Source of the DNA: Polytrichum commune
Taxonomy: Eukaryota; Streptophyta; Polytrichopsida; Polytrichales; Polytrichaceae
Reading direction: 5' to 3'
NCBI GenBank assembly: GCA_950295325.1
Contig: OX485803.1
Coordinates: forward strand, 15,996,001 to 16,060,000
Length of the DNA: 64,000 nucleotides
How positions within the stretch are numbered: position 1 is the first letter of the stretch; every line of letters starts with the position of its first letter. The notes beneath the pieces were generated by a model. That model worked only from the letters and a program-made list of their open reading frames with translations. It was not told the DNA's origin and did no database searches. Both the position numbers and the translations under genes were made by a program. Positions 58,368-64,000 of this stretch are shown in pieces.

Positions 58368-60980
58368 CTACAATAGACATGTAAAGGGTGAGTTTATGAT
58401 AAGGGTGCGGCATCTAGAACTGATAAAATAAAAAGAGTTTGCATCTGTTGGGGAGGATTGATAGCAGGAAATTTTTTTCCTTGTGAAGAAAAACATATTC
58501 GCACGAAAATGCAACCTTTTTCTTTTCTTTTCTTTCATGGATATGGAAATTGCTCCAAATTTCGAAGCACGAAAGTTTAGAGCAACACATGGTTCATCTA
58601 TAGGCTAACCCACAATTGCTCATCTATATGCTTAACCCTTGGCTACGACAATTATGAAAGAAAAACATCATTAACTCCGTTCGCCTAAAATCTATAGATC
58701 TCATCCATGTCAGCATTAAATGACCCTAGTGAGCGGTTAAATGGACTTGGTTACTTACAAGTGCCTCGTCCTTGCTACCTGGGTCCAAGACCAAAGAAAC
58801 CTCGCAATAAAGGTCAACCTATTCCCGACTAGTTATTGTAAGCAATGTAGCATTCAAGTGGTTTAGGTATGATGAGAGAGCAATTCCTTCATGTGGATAA
58901 GTAGAAATAAGAAGCAAGTCATAGTGATTTGTTTAATAAAATAATAAAACCATCATGAATTTTCTAAGTGGATATCCTTTTCGACCTATACTCGTGATAT
59001 ATAGGCTACTCTCTTTCTGATCACCGATCGGTTACAAAACTGAGAACGCTTGATTCCCGTAATTGATAACTGTGGCATTTGAATATGCTTGGAAACTAAA
59101 CCTACTCATCAACTTAGCCGTTGACATTTAGCTAAGTTGGATTTCAGCCATGACATGTCAACATGCAATGACTCGAGATTAATATTGTGCTCCACGGAAA
59201 TGGGTTGGCCTAAGCTGCAAAGATGGGGTGGTGGTTGGGAATGGGTTGGAGTTTTAGATTAGTAGAAGATTCAAAGAAACCAATGTATGGGAATGTCACC
59301 GTGACCTGGTAAATTTAATATAAGTAAGTTTAGGTCTTATAGAGGTGGTAATTGGAGACCTCACATAACTTCTGTATGATAATGGTAAGTAATGGTTTTT
59401 TAGTTTGTCCTTTCATTCAATCATAAAATCCTATATGATTCAATATGGGATTCCATATGCTATAATTCAATGATAATATGTAATTGATAAATCTTATATA
59501 TCACATGTATCCATCATCCTTTGGATACTCTTCACTATTCTTCTTACTTATTGAAATTTCAATGATAAGAGTTTTTTTTTTTAAATTTCTTTTTGGGTAA
59601 AATGTTTCCAAATCCCAATATTCAAAATTCAACCTAATTGTATGAATTCCAACTTCTCTCCAACCTCCCTCCATTACATGTAAATTAACGTACAGTTTTT
59701 TCTAGATCTCATTTCCCACTACCTGAGTTTTATACAATCAATGGTTGGGCGGAACCAGTGTTCAAAATTGAAGTCCTCATATGAGTTTCATTTTGAAGGG
59801 CTCTCAAATTTTAGCCGTTCAGTTGAAGAGCTCGTTCAAATCCAAGACGTCAATCTAAGATATAGAAATGAAACACAAAATTGATATTAAACTTGTGCAT
59901 GAATTATATCGTACATGTTTCCAACACAATGTGAAGAATTAAGAATCAACCATCTAACTCCAATTCTTGTAGTAACAATCGCCCTGCGCTTGTTGGTTCT
60001 TGTGGTAGGCAGACTATATCAAGGACTTCTAGTGACGTCTTAATTTTCAATGTTGGGGTTGCGTTTTGAAGGGTTGTTTTGAGAGAGGTATATTTTGAAG
60101 TGCCAACTCGCATTTGAAGAGCATTGAAGACTTCAATCTTGAACACTGGACGAAACACCAAGAAGCCTTCAACGTCGTCTATGATATGTTACCTTTTCCC
60201 CACATAAATAGGAACAAAGAAAGTAAACCACGACCACGACCACAAGGCTACAAACCACCCCCCCCCCCTCGCCCTTTTCCCTACATTGTGTAGAATGGCC
60301 AATAACATGGAGTCTCTCAAATCTATCTCTCTTTAAAAGGCCAAGGGGGTGTGTGGCTTCCATGTGCCGAGGAGGTGATGTGCCCCACCTACAAAGAGTC
60401 CGGCCCCAAAAGCCAATGACGTGTCGGCCTATGAGTGGTCCATCCCCCCTCCCCCCGGCCTTCCAATGTGTTTTTGATACGCAGATGTCTCACTTGGATT
60501 GCCACTCTTTCCACCTCAGCTTCAACATGAAAGAGGAAGGGGAAGGGGGAAGGGGGGGGGGGGGTAATAAGTAAGGAAACAAGCAAGTAAAGTATGCACA
60601 CTAATATCATTGCGTTTAGTGTAATATGGTTATTTATTGTCATGGTGGTATGTCAACTTTTGTTGGCTTTGTCTGTAGGACGGAGACTATGCATCAAGTT
60701 TTATGTTTCGAGAGCAAATTTCCTAACCACTTTGCGTTCACACTTGGACGTTACATGTTCCTATTATTGTTGGTCCAGTCTATTTAAGGTGGATGATGAA
60801 AGTTTGCATACCCGGACAACTAACCAACTACTTCATCTATTAGTTAACTAGTTGCCTTTCGTAACTATAGTTGTTCACGATTTGAACTGCCAAAAAATGT
60901 AGTTAACTATAGTTATATACATCTAGTTTACTATAGTTGTTCCCTAAAATGTATTGAAAAAAATATGATTGGTTATAGTT
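58368..60980. other. Intergenic DNA, no supported gene
   Basis: AT-rich with homopolymer C/G runs at about 60258 and 60558. The small frames at 60169-60643 overlap these low-complexity runs and are not credible genes. Confidence 0.45.
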
Positions 60981-60981
60981 T

Positions 60982-61193
60982 GTTATAGGTATAGTAAATA
61001 GCCATGGACTGGCATGAGCAAAGTATACAACTACACTTGTAGTCTTTCATAAGAAAGGACAGAGCCTTACGGTTCTACCGTTTTCTTGTTATAGGTATAG
61101 TAAATAGACATGGACTGGCATGAGCAAAGTATACAACTACACTTGTAGTCTTTCATAAGAAAGGACAGAGCCTCACGGTTCTACCATTTTCTT
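60982..61193 (+). repeat. 106-bp direct tandem duplication
   Basis: GTTATAGGTATAGTAAATAG through CTACCGTTTTCTT at 60982-61087 is repeated at 61088-61193 with three or four substitutions, indicating a recent duplication. Confidence 0.9.
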
Positions 61194-61329
61194 GTTATGA
61201 GTAAATTCAAAAATAAGTTCACGAGTACTTGTCATGGATGAATGCAATTCATTTGGATGAAACCCATACCGGTTATTGACATGAAGCCCAGTGGATTCTG
61301 CATCCGAATGAGTTACGTACATGAAATAA

Positions 61330-61846
61330 GGGCATGTTTAGACTTGGGGCCAAGGCCATTGTGATCGAAGGCCAATATGTCCCATATGGCATGCAAATGG
61401 GCCTCCAAGGCCATTAATAAGAAAGTAACCTAACTCCATTCATTGCTTTCATGTGTAAACCTATTTAGGTGGGGTTGGGGCCATTTGGAGGCTGCAATTA
61501 TGAGAGGGTTATCCACCTCAATGAACTATTCTATGGATAATGATTAAAGCATAATAAATTTAGAATTTCTCCCCTCCTATTCAATGCTAAAAGAATAAAC
61601 TACTACAAACAAATAAAAGCTCTGACAATGGCCTCAACTAGAGGGAAAGAGTCCACAAGGTTGGGAGCTCTCTTTTCCAAGGCTTGAGGCCATTGTCATG
61701 AAGAATAAAATAATTTATTTGTTAATTGGCCCCAACTCATGGTGTAAACTTGAAGAGGCGAGTTCTAGCCTCTCTACCAATGAGAGGAGTGGATTTCTTG
61801 CACCCCAGCCCATTTTTGAGCCCTAACTCCAAGTCTAAACCCGCCC
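61330..61846. mobile_element. PIF/Harbinger-like MITE, GGGCRKGTTTAGACTTGG ends, copy 2
   Basis: A 517-bp element with ends GGGCATGTTTAGACTTGG and CCAAGTCTAAACCCGCCC, flanked by TAA at 61327-61329 and 61847-61849. It is an inverted relative of 26901-27302 and shares long internal blocks with it, such as GGGGTTGGGGCCATTTGGAG. Confidence 0.88.
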
Positions 61847-62049
61847 TAATTATCATGGATGACTGAAAATTGGATGAGAAGTTCACTTCATTAGTGAGTG
61901 ATGGTTGTTGTAAATTTATGATGCCTAGGTTTTGTTTACAAAGAACGGCGTACAATGCCAGGGTACGTAACACTTCAGTGTTGGTGACACTAAAAAGAAT
62001 AGTTGGTGGAGTCTCATAATAGCCTAGGCAGGCTCACATGGCCTGGGGC

Positions 62050-62725
62050 CAGTGGTGATTTTTCACAAGGCAGCTTACATGTCCAGGGACATGTTCATTA
62101 AAAAAAAAGAAACATTTCCAGTGGACGGGTTCTTAGAAAATGAACCGGTTTTCGGACATGGCAAATTCACTTTGGACGGGTTCTTAAAATAACAATTCTT
62201 TTGATGATTTTTTTCCAAAAAAAAGAAATGGTACAAATATCAGTTACATCATGTCATATATGACATGTGAATATGAGCATAATGTAATCAAACCACTAAT
62301 ACCCTATCAAAATATCAATCTTGAAGTGCTTCATTCACCTGCATACATTAATTCATCAACCAGAACATTTAGAATGGGGTGTACTGGAAAGATGAGAATC
62401 GACAGCAAAAGACAAATAACTGACAAACATTGAAGGCATAATTTGTCAAGATCCTATTGTTTCCAAGTGTAACCAATCACATGTCGACATCTTTTGGTTT
62501 ATTTTTTTTGTTTTTTTTGTTTATTTTTCCTAATTTTTTACCAACATTGTAAGAGACTTATTTATACCTCTTGCGGGACGGGTATTTTCATTTTCAAACC
62601 GGTTTCGGGACGGGTTGTTTTTTCTTTAACCTTTCCTCGGACGGGTTGCAATTTTTTTTTGCCTTTCAATTCAAGGTTTTTGGACATGGACGGGCAAAAA
62701 CTTTGTGAAAAAAAAATCAGCCCTG
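62050..62725 (+). mobile_element. Non-autonomous hAT element, copy 2 (degenerate TSD)
   Basis: A 676-bp element with ends CAGTGGTGATTTTTCACAAG and the complement of CAGGGCTGATTTTT. Flanks CCTGGGGC (62042-62049) and CCCGGGGG (62726-62733) match at 6 of 8, consistent with an older insertion. The interior is homologous, inverted, to 57673-58359. The shared 60-codon frames starting MSYMTCE in both are repeat artefacts. Confidence 0.8.
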
Positions 62726-62733
62726 CCCGGGGG

Positions 62734-64000
62734 CCTTGCGGGCCAGACCTGTTTGGAGCCTCAGAAATGTGAGGCTTCAGGGCTCAAGTGTAAGTACTTG
62801 GCATAACCCTAACTGCAGCGTGTGGCATGCCAGCTGGGTAAATTATGCATGCCACGTGGGCCACTTGAGAGCTCCACTTGGACTTTCCTCTTGTGCCCCA
62901 AAGATACTTATGTGTGAGTTTTTTATGTGGGAGGGACATTCCGTGTGGAACACTGCATTCAGAAAAAGTGCAGTGTTTGTAGATATTTGTGTGGAACAAA
63001 TAGAGGAAAACTCGTGAATCGCTCAATACATGAACCCTTTAACCAAAATTAACCCTTTCATTGTCCCTCGGGTTTCATGTGAGATCTTTGAGCTTGCTTT
63101 ATGAAACATTTGTGAAACAAAATTGTTCACACAAAGTCGAAGAATACATCGTACAATTGGTCCTTCTATGTAAGGTCATGTATGTGCTGCGTGTAAGCCT
63201 TCGCAAAGCAAGAACTTAAGGACTCCTAGCAGTTCTAGCTAGGCAGGATGGTATTTTTCCGGCTCATCAAAGGTATTCATATGTGGATTACTGCCTATAA
63301 GAAGCTTTCACCTAATCCAGGTTCAAAGGACATTCTTAAAATGAAGATGACATTGGTTTGCTCAGATGTTTGGTAGATTTTCTTTATCTTCTAAAGATTT
63401 GTGACTTGTTTGAGAATGTGTGAAGGAATATGATCATGTGTGTAGAGTGTGAACAACATTTGTAACCGGAATTGAAAAATTGTCATTCAGGACGTCAATG
63501 TTGACTTTTTGTTGATGTCTTGCATCATGAGACTTGGTGATACACATACCCAATTTGAAACATGACTAATATGATCAATTTTTTCTTATGAATTTTTTAT
63601 TTTTTATTTTTTGAAAATTAATATGTAGATAATGTAATCAGTTTAATATATTTTACATTATTTGTGGATTATATATGCAAGAGCAAGTAGGTTCAAAGTT
63701 TTATTGGTAGATGGCCCAAAACTCCAATGTTAAGGTAGAATACACCTTTGAGAATAGCACGTGTTTCATGCACAAGACTTTAGGGTGTTGGGTCTAGGTG
63801 GAGCAATGGACTTACCATGTCATGAATTTAGGGTTCATCATAGGCAACATATTCCTCTACTGTTGCTTTGAATGCCAATGCGCAGCATGTGCCTAGGATG
63901 GGCACTCACAAATCCACATGCTATTTTGGGTGTCGAAAAGGATTACAAGTTCTGAGATCCCCTTAATGATTGCGAACCAAGAAGATTGTCATTTCAAGTT
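62734..64000. other. Right-hand end, no supported gene
   Basis: No exon-like sequence was recognised. A frame at 62736-63017 starts in GC-rich flank of the hAT element and has no known domain. Confidence 0.4.

Noticed and set aside
57981-62433. Pair of 60-codon frames beginning MSYMTCE at 58163-57981 (-) and 62251-62433 (+)
   Set aside because: Both lie in homologous non-autonomous hAT interiors. Similarity comes from the repeat, and no protein family is recognised.

Overview
This is eukaryotic nuclear DNA from a green land plant. Five genes with plant-type exon/intron structure are spread through AT-rich, transposon-rich intergenic DNA. Short GT-AG introns, the product set (LEA protein, Tousled-like kinase, chloroplast pheophorbide a oxygenase, costars protein) and the gene spacing suggest a seed-free plant, most likely a moss. 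That taxonomic call is an inference, because nothing here is strictly diagnostic. The ORF-level signal is mostly noise; the real genes were assembled by reading exons across splice sites.

Genes, left to right: (1) a three-exon LEA-like stress protein gene (4683-5890, +) with an ABRE/G-box and an RY element upstream. (2) A 15-exon Tousled-like kinase gene (7654-14499, -), 633 aa, complete in frame. (3) A 10-exon GPN-loop GTPase 2 gene (21626-25255, -), 299 aa, whose last intron looks like a U12-type AT-AC intron. (4) A six-exon pheophorbide a oxygenase gene (28689-34311, +), 571 aa. (5) A two-exon costars/ABRACL gene (46974-47893, +), 97 aa. They look like independent housekeeping, stress or chloroplast genes rather than a pathway cluster.

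Most of the rest is transposon-derived. Several elements can be delimited to the base from terminal inverted repeats (TIRs) and target-site duplications (TSDs). There are three copies of a MITE family with CYCGGGGGGT ends and perfect 8-bp TSDs (1541-2099, 35182-35451, 51858-52619). There are three hAT-type elements with CAG-type ends (43996-45036, 57673-58359, 62050-62725), the first keeping a hAT transposase C-terminal fragment. There are six PIF/Harbinger-like elements with 3-bp TTA/TAA sites. One mariner-like element has a TA site. Two degenerate pieces of a strongly A/C-biased LINE are present (about 16700-18720, - strand; about 38560-41671, + strand). Tandem arrays include a 230-bp, seven-unit array at 55905-57555 whose unit also occurs singly elsewhere and inside the neighbouring hAT elements.

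The most notable observations are the AT-AC intron in GPN2, a three-level nested transposon stack at 42684-45226, a 424-bp-armed near-perfect hairpin at 36006-36873, the CYCGGGGGGT MITE family, and several insertions whose unoccupied sites survive as paralogous copies in the same window. No tRNA, rRNA, CRISPR or prokaryotic features were seen.
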